Shown: positions 1-6,566 of the stretch, piece by piece
Layout of the letters: each line of letters begins with the position of its first letter
Numbering within the stretch: position 1 is the stretch's first letter
NCBI GenBank assembly: GCA_031256115.1
Contig: JAIRRF010000156.1
Location: forward strand, 1 to 6,583
Direction: 5' to 3'
Source of the DNA: Treponema sp.
Lineage (GTDB): Bacteria; Spirochaetota; Spirochaetia; Treponematales; Breznakiellaceae
Length of the DNA: 6,583 nt
The notes under the pieces: generated by a model
Database searches by the model: none
The model's input: the letters and a program-made list of their open reading frames with translations, nothing else
Told to the model about the DNA's origin: nothing
Position numbers and translations under genes: made by a program

Positions 1-729
1 TACCTGGATTGGAAAGAAAGCCGGTAGGGTCCGCAGATATTCGGGATGTTCGGCGATGATTCCGGCGCAGTTACCGGCATAATCCGTATCTGACCAGGAA
101 GCGGCAAAACGTTCCAACAAAAGAAGGTTTCGTTTTGAATCGGCGGTAAACGAAAGGCGGCGGCAGCGTTGATCCTCATCGGAAATTTCCGTTTCTATAT
201 CGAAGGAATTAATGTCTTTCTGCAAAACCGTAAAGAGGCTGTCCCGTTTAACCGGGCCGAATCCGGCGTCTCCGGCAATTTTGTACAGGATCCCCGCGGC
301 GGCGCCGGTGATCAGTTCCGGCCCTATTCCGCCGGGCCAGCCATCCGCGTAGGAATATTCCGCGGCATACCGTGTATGCCGCTCGGCAATTTTTCCCGCC
401 AGTACGGCGTCAAGGAAAGGTGAATCCGCCCAGGCATAATAGGCAAAGTCAAAACCGGCGCATGCTTCGGAAATGGTTTTAAGTAGTTCAGATACGGTCC
501 AGAAAGGTTTTTGAATAAGCACTATCTGTTGTTCTGTCGTCATGGAAGCAGAGAACCCCGGAATTTCCCCCTCTCCGGCAAGAAGCAGCGTTTTTTTACT
601 GCCGGGGAAGGCCGCGGCTTGTTTTAAGGCCAGGGTAAAGGCTGATTGACCCTTAAAAACCGGCTGGAAAGCCGAACTTTCTCCGGACAAATCTACCGAT
701 CCGCCGTATAAAACCGTGAGGGCGTGCAT
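1..729 (-). CDS. Probable spiro-SPASM protein, N-terminal part (3' end cut by fragment edge)
   Basis: This frame is open for 243 codons from an ATG at 727-729 to base 1, with no stop, so the gene continues beyond the left edge. The visible part resembles a nucleotidyltransferase-like (GT-A fold) domain. It has an N-terminal hydrophobic strand ending in Gly-Gly (residues 4-10), an acidic YYAWADSPFLD motif (97-107), and YADGWPGGIGPEL (127-139), reminiscent of the PDGLDVEV region of CMP-KDO-synthetase/SpsF-like enzymes. A segment around FTADSKRNLLLLERF (194-208) and a terminal PAFFPIQV (236-243) match my memory of the spirochaete spiro-SPASM family, where a radical-SAM cysteine motif and a SPASM domain should follow. 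That part is not in the window, so the radical-SAM assignment is inference. No Shine-Dalgarno sequence precedes the ATG. The start is favoured because it lies directly before the first predicted strand. It is codirectional with the chemoreceptor gene upstream, 190 bp away. Coding status is firm; the family name is moderately sure. Confidence 0.72.
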   Translation of the reverse strand, partial: MHALTVLYGGSVDLSGESSAFQPVFKGQSAFTLALKQAAAFPGSKKTLLLAGEGEIPGFSASMTTEQQIVLIQKPFWTVSELLKTISEACAGFDFAYYAWADSPFLDAVLAGKIAERHTRYAAEYSYADGWPGGIGPELITGAAAGILYKIAGDAGFGPVKRDSLFTVLQKDINSFDIETEISDEDQRCRRLSFTADSKRNLLLLERFAASWSDTDYAGNCAGIIAEHPEYLRTLPAFFPIQV

Positions 730-731
730 AT

Positions 732-760
732 AGTATAGTATCGGCTTAGGAGCCTGTCGG
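732..760 (-). promoter_or_regulatory. Possible promoter overlapping the repeat end, before the spiro-SPASM gene
   Basis: On the minus strand, CCGACA (755-760) matches four of six bases of a -35 box. It is followed after exactly 17 bp by TATACT (732-737), five of six for a -10 box. The -35 lies inside the terminal repeat of the double-hairpin element. A difficulty is that the -10 ends only 2 nt before the ATG at 729, so normal initiation would start inside the coding region. Either the message is leaderless with an unusually close start site, or this match is accidental and the gene is read through from upstream. Confidence 0.3.
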
Positions 761-897
761 ACTTGCAGAATTTTGCGTCATATAGCCGCAAAATTCTACG
801 ATTTTGGGGCTCCTTTCGGAGTTTGTAGGGTAGAAACCGCGAAAAAACTATGTTTTTCGGTTTCTTTTATAAAATGGGCTAAGCCCGACAAACTCCT
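748..897. repeat. Two-hairpin intergenic repeat element with imperfect terminal inverted repeats (MITE/REP-like)
   Basis: A 150-bp unit is bounded by 17-bp inverted repeats, AGGAGCCTGTCGGACTT (748-764) and the complement of AGGAGTTTGTCGGGCTT (881-897), matching at 14 of 17 positions. It folds into two adjacent hairpins. Hairpin A (749-813) has an outer GGAGCC/GGCTCC stem and a perfect 11-bp inner stem (767-777 with 787-797). Hairpin B (818-896) has a perfect 9-bp outer stem (818-826 with 888-896), an 8-bp stem (832-839 with 858-865) and a 6-bp A/T-rich tip (843-848 with 852-857). It lies between the chemoreceptor stop and the next gene and codes for nothing visible. It could be a non-autonomous mobile repeat, a transcription-ending or mRNA-stabilising structure, or both. 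No clear target-site duplication is seen. The rest of the gap (730-747 and 898-919) holds nothing else I can name apart from the -10 match. Confidence 0.75.
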
Positions 898-919
898 GGT
901 AAAAGCGCCGATTTAATTC

Positions 920-3106
920 TTATTCAATCTTAAACTTTGAAACTTCCTTTACCAAAATGTCAATGTTTTCCCGGTTCTTTCCTGTCAGCTCGTTTACCTG
1001 GTTGATCGCAATATTTACCTGTTCCGCACCCGAAGCCATCTCGCTCATACCGCCGGTGATCTCCTGGGTAACCTTTTCCAGATTTTTGCTCTCCTGGATA
1101 ACTTCCTTGGATCCCTCCAGCATTTCAGTTGCTCCGCCCTTTACCTGCTGGGTAATTTCGCTGACCCTGGAAACTGCTTCCAGAACCTGCTTGCTCCCCT
1201 CTCCTTGTTCTTCCATGGCGCTGCGGATGTTCGCTTCCTGCTCCGCCACAATCTTTACGCCGGAATCAATGGCTTCGAATTTGCTGAGGACATTGTCCGT
1301 GGAATGGGTAATTTTGTCGATGGATTCCTTGATCTTCTTTAGAACCGTACTGATTGTCTTGGATTGTTCACTGGAACTTTCTGCCAGTTTGCGGATTTCA
1401 TCGGCCACAACCGCAAAGCCCTTTCCCGCTTCCCCGGCGTGGGCCGCTTCTATGGCCGCGTTCATGGAAAGCAGGTTGGTCTGGCTGGCAATATTTTCCA
1501 TAACCGAGTTAATTTCCAGGAGCCCTTCGGATTCCCGGGCAATTTCCTGAATATCCGCCGCCACATCCTGCAGGCCCGTCCGGCCCACTTCGGAGGCATC
1601 GGTAAGTTCCTTTACGTTTTCGGCATTTTTCATCAGGGTATGGGTAACCGACTGGATGTTGGCCAGCATCTGTTCAATAGCGGAGGACGATTGGGATACA
1701 CTGGCGGTCTGTTTTTCCACATGGCCGTTAAGTTTGTCTATGTTTATGGTGATTTGCTCCATGGTAGCGTTGGTTTGGGTAACGCTGGCGCTTTGATTAA
1801 TTACCCGGCCCTGGATACTCTGGACGTTGGCGGTAATTTCGTTGATTGCTGCGGCGCTCTCGGTCATGTTACTGGCAAGCTCGGTTCCGATGTCGGCCAG
1901 GACCACCGCTTCTTTTTTAATGGTTGCTACCAGAGTGCGGATTTTTTCCAGGGTAAGGTTGAAGTAATTGGACAGATCCCCAACTTCGTCTTTGGATTTG
2001 GCTTCTATCTTTTTAGTCAGGTCCCCTTCGCCTTCGGAAATGTCCTTAAGGGTAAGGGTTACATTGAGGATCGGCTTTACTATACCCTTGGCGACAAGAA
2101 AGGTAACAACTCCAAACACTACAAGCATGATCGCCGCAAAAATTATCGTGATAAATGCCATTCTCCGGACCGGCTTGACTATTTCGCTGACGGGAACGCC
2201 AATCAAAAGGCACCAGGAAGTATCCATACCCGTAATCGTAATGGGCTGATACACATAGTGCATATCTGTTTTCATGGCCTGGGAATACATTTCCAGGACT
2301 ATGGGGTTCCCGTCCTCGCCGCCGTTTTTGATCCCCTGGACCACCCTATCATGATTAGTTCCCAGCAGCGCCTTTTCCGAAGCATTGTCTTTGATATTGG
2401 TTCCAACCCGTTCCAGGTCATAATGTGCAATAATTATGCCGCCGTTGCTGTAAACCCCGGCCACACCTTTGCCATCGTATATTTCACCCTTTATTTCATC
2501 GACAATGGTCTGCAGACGGCTCATGTAATTAAGCCCCACCAGGCCCACCGGCCTGCCGTTTTTATCCATGATGGTATACATGGCGGATACTCTCGGTGCG
2601 ATCCCGTGTCCTGCTACTTCAACCCATTCCGGTTCCAGCAGCTCGGGTTTTTCGGTCATTCCTGCCAAACAGTCTTTCCAGCCCGGAAAACCTTCTTCAA
2701 AAAATTTTAGTTCACCCATCCTCTTGGAATAATAAGCCTGGAACTGTCCCAGTTGGGCGTCCTGGTTGTCTATAGTATTGGGAAGCCAGGCTGTCCAGGC
2801 GCCCAAAACATTGTCAAAACGTGAGACAATGCCGTGCAATAAATTGCTGTATTCATTCCGCCGCATATCCATTTCCATGCTTTCATAATCGCTGAAAGTA
2901 AGGGCAAGGGTATTGGCCACATTGGTAAAGTCTTCTATACGCCGGCGGATTTCAGTAGCCTGGCCCTGGGCCATCTCATCAATGTAAAGATACGTTGATT
3001 CCATTTGCATTGAGCTGGATTCTATAAGGGTAAAAACCGATATTGCCGAGACAACCAGCGCCAGCATGACAATAACAATAAAAGTTAATTTTGTTTTTAA
3101 TTTCAT
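920..3106 (-). CDS. Methyl-accepting chemotaxis protein with extracytoplasmic Cache sensor
   Basis: This is a complete 728-aa transmembrane chemoreceptor. A short basic N-terminus leads into membrane helix 1 (about 8-28). A large extracytoplasmic region (about 30-310) has double-Cache features, including [18 protein letters not shown] (177-194) and [14 protein letters not shown] (217-230). Membrane helix 2 (about 316-340) is followed by a HAMP linker (about 341-395, with [12 protein letters not shown]). The C-terminal coiled-coil signalling domain contains the conserved CheA/CheW-binding tip around [33 protein letters not shown] (residues 544-576; key part [16 protein letters not shown]). Members relay ligand binding to the CheA-CheY flagellar switch. 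The C-terminus ends in SKFKIE and lacks a CheR-tethering pentapeptide of the xWxxF type, so adaptation probably relies on other receptors or direct binding. Start ATG has an AAAGGGGA ribosome site 4 nt upstream and its own promoter. The ligand cannot be read from sequence alone; Cache receptors often bind amino acids or carboxylates. Confidence 0.97.
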   Translation of the reverse strand: MKLKTKLTFIVIVMLALVVSAISVFTLIESSSMQMESTYLYIDEMAQGQATEIRRRIEDFTNVANTLALTFSDYESMEMDMRRNEYSNLLHGIVSRFDNVLGAWTAWLPNTIDNQDAQLGQFQAYYSKRMGELKFFEEGFPGWKDCLAGMTEKPELLEPEWVEVAGHGIAPRVSAMYTIMDKNGRPVGLVGLNYMSRLQTIVDEIKGEIYDGKGVAGVYSNGGIIIAHYDLERVGTNIKDNASEKALLGTNHDRVVQGIKNGGEDGNPIVLEMYSQAMKTDMHYVYQPITITGMDTSWCLLIGVPVSEIVKPVRRMAFITIIFAAIMLVVFGVVTFLVAKGIVKPILNVTLTLKDISEGEGDLTKKIEAKSKDEVGDLSNYFNLTLEKIRTLVATIKKEAVVLADIGTELASNMTESAAAINEITANVQSIQGRVINQSASVTQTNATMEQITINIDKLNGHVEKQTASVSQSSSAIEQMLANIQSVTHTLMKNAENVKELTDASEVGRTGLQDVAADIQEIARESEGLLEINSVMENIASQTNLLSMNAAIEAAHAGEAGKGFAVVADEIRKLAESSSEQSKTISTVLKKIKESIDKITHSTDNVLSKFEAIDSGVKIVAEQEANIRSAMEEQGEGSKQVLEAVSRVSEITQQVKGGATEMLEGSKEVIQESKNLEKVTQEITGGMSEMASGAEQVNIAINQVNELTGKNRENIDILVKEVSKFKIE

Positions 3107-3110
3107 ATTT

Positions 3111-3118
3111 TCCCCTTT
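3111..3118 (-). promoter_or_regulatory. Ribosome binding site of the chemotaxis receptor gene
   Basis: AAAGGGGA on the minus strand lies 4 nt before the ATG at 3104-3106 and supports that start over internal methionines. Confidence 0.7.
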
Positions 3119-3126
3119 GCAACTAT

Positions 3127-3155
3127 ATTCTATACGAAAAATACCGGGTTGTAAA
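3127..3155 (-). promoter_or_regulatory. Sigma-70-type promoter of the chemotaxis receptor gene
   Basis: On the minus strand, TTTACA (3150-3155, five of six for -35) is separated by exactly 17 bp from TAGAAT (3127-3132, five of six for -10). The -10 is about 20 bp upstream of the receptor ATG, leaving a short leader that includes the ribosome site. This suggests the receptor is transcribed separately from the phosphohexomutase/PUR pair, using the housekeeping sigma factor. I saw no flagellar sigma-28 box (TAAA...GCCGATAA) here. No clear hairpin terminator ends the PUR gene before this promoter, so some read-through is possible. Confidence 0.65.
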
Positions 3156-3178
3156 TACGGACTTCTTAAATAATGAGG

Positions 3179-3745
3179 TTATTGCCTGTGATCCCGGCCT
3201 TGCCTTTTAACTACTACACGCTTCCTGTTGGAGCCTCCGTCACCGCTTTGTCTGCGTTCTCCGCCGGGCCGCTCCTGCCCGGTACGGCCACGCTCAGGCC
3301 GCCCACGCTCAGGCCGCCCGCGCTCAGGCCGCCCAGGTTCGGACCGGCCGCGCACATGCCGTCCGTTTTGCCTGTCCCCATTGCGGTCGTTTTTTGAGCT
3401 TTCTTCAAACCGCCGCTTTCCGTTCCGAGCCTGACCGCTTGCTGAAGTGTTCAGGCTGGTTCGCTTCGCTTCCTTGAAGCGTCGCTCGCTCGGCGGGTTG
3501 TTCCGTTTTTGTTCCCGGGCCGCCTTTTCCAATGCCTTGAGGGATTTATCGAATTCACCCAAAAAGGCGGGAAGATCGTCGGCAAAAACAATCACGGATT
3601 GCCGTTCAAAGCCGCCGGTTTCTTTGTTTTTGCTTTCCACAATGTTCAGATAGAGATCCCCCAGGCGGTTTTCTTTTACATTCAGAAAATAAGTCCTGTT
3701 GGGAAGGATCATTCTGGTGGAAAAAATTTCACCCCGTATACCCAT
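3179..3745 (-). CDS. PUR-domain (DUF3276, BpuR-like) nucleic-acid-binding protein with Arg/Gly-rich tail
   Basis: This is a 188-aa cytoplasmic protein in two parts. Residues 1-74 form a PUR domain resembling Borrelia BpuR: GIRGEIFSTRMIL, then RTYFLNVKENRLGDLYLNIVESK (17-39), then GGFERQSVIVFADDLPAFLGEF (44-65). In Borrelia this family binds DNA and RNA and affects gene expression; the same broad role is inferred here. Residues 75-188 are a hydrophilic, strongly basic, low-complexity tail rich in Arg, Gly, Asn, Glu and Pro, with three tandem GRPER units (138-152) and a basic end (RKRVVVKRQGR). The tail is probably disordered and resembles an RGG-box RNA-binding extension. BpuR-type proteins as I recall them are near 80-120 aa, so the tail accounts for the extra length. 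AAGGAA (3751-3756) lies 5 nt before the ATG, and only 14 nt separate it from the phosphohexomutase stop, indicating co-transcription. Tail function is unknown. Confidence 0.88.
   Translation of the reverse strand: MGIRGEIFSTRMILPNRTYFLNVKENRLGDLYLNIVESKNKETGGFERQSVIVFADDLPAFLGEFDKSLKALEKAAREQKRNNPPSERRFKEAKRTSLNTSASGQARNGKRRFEESSKNDRNGDRQNGRHVRGRSEPGRPERGRPERGRPERGRTGQERPGGERRQSGDGGSNRKRVVVKRQGRDHRQ
3291..3335 (-). repeat. Three tandem 15-bp repeats encoding GRPER units
   Basis: Three head-to-tail 15-bp copies begin CGCTCAGGCCGCCC on the plus strand (3291-3305, 3306-3320, 3321-3335) and differ only in the last base (A, G, A). Diverged neighbours flank them at 3276-3290 and 3336-3350. The 15-bp period preserves the reading frame of the PUR protein tail, so copy number could change without a frameshift. 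Near-identity at the DNA level suggests recent slippage duplication. Confidence 0.9.
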
Positions 3746-3750
3746 AATTA

Positions 3751-3756
3751 TTCCTT
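3751..3756 (-). promoter_or_regulatory. Ribosome binding site of the PUR-domain gene
   Basis: AAGGAA on the minus strand sits 5 nt before the ATG at 3743-3745 and within the 14-nt gap after the phosphohexomutase stop. This arrangement fits translational coupling of the two genes. Confidence 0.7.
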
Positions 3757-3759
3757 TTT

Positions 3760-5634
3760 TTAGCCGATAGCGGCGTCAGCTTCTATTATCATGGAACGTT
3801 GCCAGGCGATAAGTTCCCGTTCCAGGTCATGGTATTCCGCATCGGCCATGATCCGGAATACCGGCTCTGTCTTTGATCCCCGCATCCAAATAAAAGCAAT
3901 CTCGTTATCAGATAAAGCGGTTTTAAAAACAATTTTTAGGCCTCCGGTTTGTGCATCGCCAAAGCAGGATAGATTCCGCAGTTCTTCCGTGCCGATACAG
4001 GCCCGGGCTTCCCATCCGTTTATGCCCCAGCGTTTATTAAGATCAACTGTCTTTTTGTTCCCGTCTCTTTCAAAGATCTTTTGGTACCTGTTTTTAAGCA
4101 GGGAATGATCCGTTGTTTTTACCTGAAGTTTCGCTTCCGGGGCGGATACACTGGTGGTATAGAAAGAGGGAAGCGAGGCGATGATGTCCGCCGGGCCAAA
4201 GGTTCCGCTTGTTTTAATTCCACGGCGTTCCGCCATGTTCCTCCAGATCTCAAAAAGACCGGCATTACAGTTTCCGCCGTTGCGAATGGCAAACAACTTT
4301 ACAATGGCAAAGACCGTTGCCAAGGGATCCCGCACCGAAGCAGGGTGGGTAATGTTGCCTCCATTGGAACCTTCTCCCAGAATACGCAGGATATATCCTT
4401 CCCGGCGGAGCTGTCTGGCCAGGTTTACCACGTTGGCTTCTCCCACCTCGGCCCGGAATACTTTTACCCCGAAGGCAGCGGCAATCCGGTCTATACGCAT
4501 GGATGTGGGGCCGTTTACCGCAATTGCCGCCCTGCTGATGCAGATTCCGTTTTCATCGTAGTCGAGTTCCCCTGTCCAAACCAGGTGCGCCAATTCTGCA
4601 AGGCAGGCCAGGGCAAATACTTCCTGGGCATCCAGGCCCCGGACTTTTCCTGTGTTGTTGTCATATAGTACCAGATTTCCCCGGTCGCCGTCACAGTCCG
4701 GCATGTATCCCAGAAGCACCGAAGGATCTTTTTTGTGCAGCTCTTCCACAAAGCGGCAGCAGCTTTCCAGGGAATCACCTTCGGGGATGATCGCATGGGC
4801 AATTTCTCCCGGATGGCCGTTGATCTTGTGAAAGCCCAACCCGGCGGAAGAAAATAAATCTTCGTCTATACTGACAGTCCTGGCTGAACCGTTAAAGTCT
4901 GCGGCAATTCCCAACGGAAATGTTTTTAGCCCCCCGTTCATTGCCAAACTGACCCGGAGGGATGCCGGACCTTCTCCTGTAATAACCTGCCAAATAAAAT
5001 CACGGTATGCCTTTAGAGCATCCTGTTTAACCGCGTTTGACTCATCATAAACCCGGCGGACTTCGTTTTCATCCGCTTTTTCCAGCAGGGTATTGATTCT
5101 GTTTTCAAGACCGGGTTCTGCCATATATTGTTTGAATAATTCTATTAATTTGTTTGCTTCGGTTCCTTCCAGCACGCCGCCGTCTTCCAGGCCGAATTTA
5201 AAGCCGTTGTGGCCGATGGGATTGTGGCTGGCGGAAATATAGCAAAAACCGCCCGGGTTGCTAAGCACATCCGGGTTGCCTACAAGGCCGCCTGTTAGGC
5301 CGCCTGTTAGGCTCATCCTGGCATAGGCCATTATTTCCGGGGCCGCGGCGATTCCAATAAAACGGACCCTGCATCCCGATGCAAGGAAAGAGCGGATCAT
5401 CAGATCGGCGATTATTTTTCCCGTAGGCCGTGTATCCTGTCCCAGGATAACCAGGGGCTTTGCTGTTTTTAAGTATCCTGAAAAAACCGCCGCAGCCGCC
5501 ACAGCAATGCTGCGATAAACCGGGGCTACAGCTTCTCCGGTGTTTTCCTCGTCTCCGTCTTTGCTAAAGATTCCCCGCCAGCCCGAAGGAGAAAGGATCA
5601 TGTTGTCCATGGTTGCAAGCATAGCATAAAGCAC
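3760..5634 (-). CDS. Phosphohexomutase (phosphoglucomutase/phosphomannomutase superfamily)
   Basis: This enzyme interconverts hexose 1- and 6-phosphates through a phosphoserine, in the cytoplasm. All four active-site loops are present in order: SASHNP with catalytic Ser136, the Mg-binding DCDGDR (Asp313, 315, 317; Arg318), the sugar-binding loop GEGSNGG (420-426), and the C-terminal phosphate-binding RGSKTEP (585-591). At 624 aa it is longer than the roughly 450-550 aa of common bacterial members, with extra sequence around 165-235 and 490-560. The sugar loop differs from the usual GEQSGH or GEESxG forms, so glucose versus mannose or glucosamine specificity cannot be assigned. The 5' end is uncertain: the longest frame begins with GTG at 5632-5634, but ATG codons 5, 9 and 12 follow, none with a clear ribosome site. 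The conserved MILSPSGWRGIFS start makes the ATG at 5599-5601 or 5608-5610 plausible. It lies upstream of the PUR gene in a tight pair. Confidence 0.96.
   Translation of the reverse strand: MLYAMLATMDNMILSPSGWRGIFSKDGDEENTGEAVAPVYRSIAVAAAAVFSGYLKTAKPLVILGQDTRPTGKIIADLMIRSFLASGCRVRFIGIAAAPEIMAYARMSLTGGLTGGLVGNPDVLSNPGGFCYISASHNPIGHNGFKFGLEDGGVLEGTEANKLIELFKQYMAEPGLENRINTLLEKADENEVRRVYDESNAVKQDALKAYRDFIWQVITGEGPASLRVSLAMNGGLKTFPLGIAADFNGSARTVSIDEDLFSSAGLGFHKINGHPGEIAHAIIPEGDSLESCCRFVEELHKKDPSVLLGYMPDCDGDRGNLVLYDNNTGKVRGLDAQEVFALACLAELAHLVWTGELDYDENGICISRAAIAVNGPTSMRIDRIAAAFGVKVFRAEVGEANVVNLARQLRREGYILRILGEGSNGGNITHPASVRDPLATVFAIVKLFAIRNGGNCNAGLFEIWRNMAERRGIKTSGTFGPADIIASLPSFYTTSVSAPEAKLQVKTTDHSLLKNRYQKIFERDGNKKTVDLNKRWGINGWEARACIGTEELRNLSCFGDAQTGGLKIVFKTALSDNEIAFIWMRGSKTEPVFRIMADAEYHDLERELIAWQRSMIIEADAAIG
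5285..5312 (-). repeat. Two perfect 12-bp tandem copies within the phosphohexomutase gene
   Basis: AGGCCGCCTGTT occurs twice (5285-5296 and 5297-5308), followed by a partial AGGC. It encodes a LTGGLTGGLVG stretch (residues 109-119) shortly before the catalytic serine loop. The in-frame duplication looks like a slippage insertion in a surface loop. Confidence 0.75.
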
Positions 5635-5655
5635 ATAAATGTATAAAGAACCAGC

Positions 5656-5703
5656 ACAGGTACGAGGAATCTACCCATGAAGCATATTCCTGTCCTTACC
5701 TGT
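5656..5703 (-). promoter_or_regulatory. Nested inverted repeat between the cyclase and phosphohexomutase genes
   Basis: An outer perfect 7-bp stem (ACAGGTA 5656-5662 with TACCTGT 5697-5703) encloses an inner perfect 6-bp stem (AGGAAT 5665-5670 with ATTCCT 5686-5691) and a 15-nt loop. It begins 20 bp downstream of the cyclase stop and ends about 20 bp before the GTG of the next gene. It could terminate the cyclase transcript, though no long U-tract follows, or act as an operator or leader hairpin for the mutase. A TATACA (5640-5645) lies just downstream but has no good -35, so I do not call a promoter. Confidence 0.45.
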
Positions 5704-5722
5704 TCAATGGAAATAATTTATT

Positions 5723-6566
5723 TTACTTTTCCGTCATGGTTATTGTGGCATCCCAGTCCTCCGTCGGCGGACTAGCCTGGAATTCTTCAATTCGGCCAAG
5801 ATACAGCGATGAAAGATAGTCCTGCCTGCCGGCTTCTTTTTCTATTGTCAAAGCAAAATTAAAATATTGTTTTGCTGTTTCCCACTCGCGCATGGCATAG
5901 AGTTTTAACCCCTTGTTGTAGTTGTCCAATGATTCCCTGCCAATGATAAGGGATTCAGGAGTTTCAGAATCCGATTCATCCCGAAAAGCTTCGTACACCG
6001 TATAAAGCCCTACAGGCAGGTCTTTTCCTTTTACCCGTACACTGTCGGCTTTGCGGAAAATAAAATGATCTTTGGCGGCTTCAAAAACATATTCCGATAC
6101 AATAACAGGCTGCTGGTAATATTTGGTTACCCCTTCGAGCCGCGAAGCAAGATTGACCGTATCCCCAATAACCGTATAATCAACTTTATTCTGAAAGCCG
6201 ATATTTCCGACTATGCACTCACCGCAATTAACACCAATCCCCGTACCAAAGCCCGATTCCGGCAAATGAATACCCGAACAATCCACATGGGTAAGGGCTT
6301 TAACCATCCGCATGGCTGCCCTGACACCGCTTGCCGCTGCGTTATCCAAGGTTTTGGGAGCGCCAAAGATCGCCATGATGGCATCACCGATAAATTTATC
6401 GATATTTCCGCCTTCAGCAAGAATTTCGTTGCCCATCATGGAAAAATAAGTATTAAGAAAATTTACCATTTCCCGGGCCGGCGTTTTTTCCGAGATTTTT
6501 GTAAAGTTTCTGATATCAGAAAACAAAACCGCTACCACTCTGTTTTCACTCTGATCTGATTGTGCC
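5723..6566 (-). CDS. Class IIIb adenylate cyclase catalytic domain with TPR-like tail (5' end missing)
   Basis: The frame is open from the genomic edge at 6566 to a TAA at 5723-5725, giving about 281 visible residues. A GTG at 6536-6538 could be mistaken for the start, but the frame continues upstream (AQSDQSENR precedes VVAVLFSDIRNF), so the N-terminus is missing. The catalytic domain has metal-binding Asp in FSDIRNFT (residue 17) and in DKFIGD (61), substrate-specifying Lys57 and Thr131 (in DYTVIGDTVN), and transition-state Asn138 and Arg142. Lys/Thr marks class IIIb and predicts ATP to cAMP conversion; several class IIIb enzymes respond to bicarbonate. A C-terminal TPR-like segment (YNKGLKLYAMREWETAKQYF, about 217-236) and a terminal DWDATITMTEK follow, an arrangement I recall from other spirochaete cyclases. 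The missing part probably holds a sensory or membrane module. The downstream mutase is 88 bp away with an inverted repeat between, so they may be separate units. Confidence 0.93.

Noticed and set aside
169..423. An 84-codon plus-strand open frame near the left end
   Set aside because: It is antisense to the unbroken 243-codon frame of the probable spiro-SPASM gene, which has recognisable motifs.
748..897. A classic Rho-independent terminator for the chemoreceptor gene
   Set aside because: The stems are A/T-rich inside, the unit is 150 bp long, and no clean U-run follows a GC-rich stem; it may still end transcription, but the double-hairpin layout with terminal repeats fits a repeat element better.
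957..1550. A 197-codon plus-strand open frame
   Set aside because: Antisense shadow of the chemoreceptor signalling domain, with no family resemblance or ribosome site.
1364..2710. A 448-codon open frame on the plus strand
   Set aside because: It lies wholly antisense to the conserved chemoreceptor coding region, has no recognisable domain, and is explained by codon bias on the opposite strand.
3291..3335. Short tandem repeats as a possible CRISPR array
   Set aside because: The units are 15 bp with no spacers, and lie in frame inside a coding region.
4081..4668. A 195-codon plus-strand open frame, with further shadows nearby
   Set aside because: Antisense to the phosphohexomutase, whose active-site motifs fix the real coding strand and frame.
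6536..6538. GTG as the start codon of the cyclase
   Set aside because: The frame remains open upstream to the genomic edge, and catalytic domains of this type are normally preceded by sensory domains, so the gene is truncated rather than starting here.
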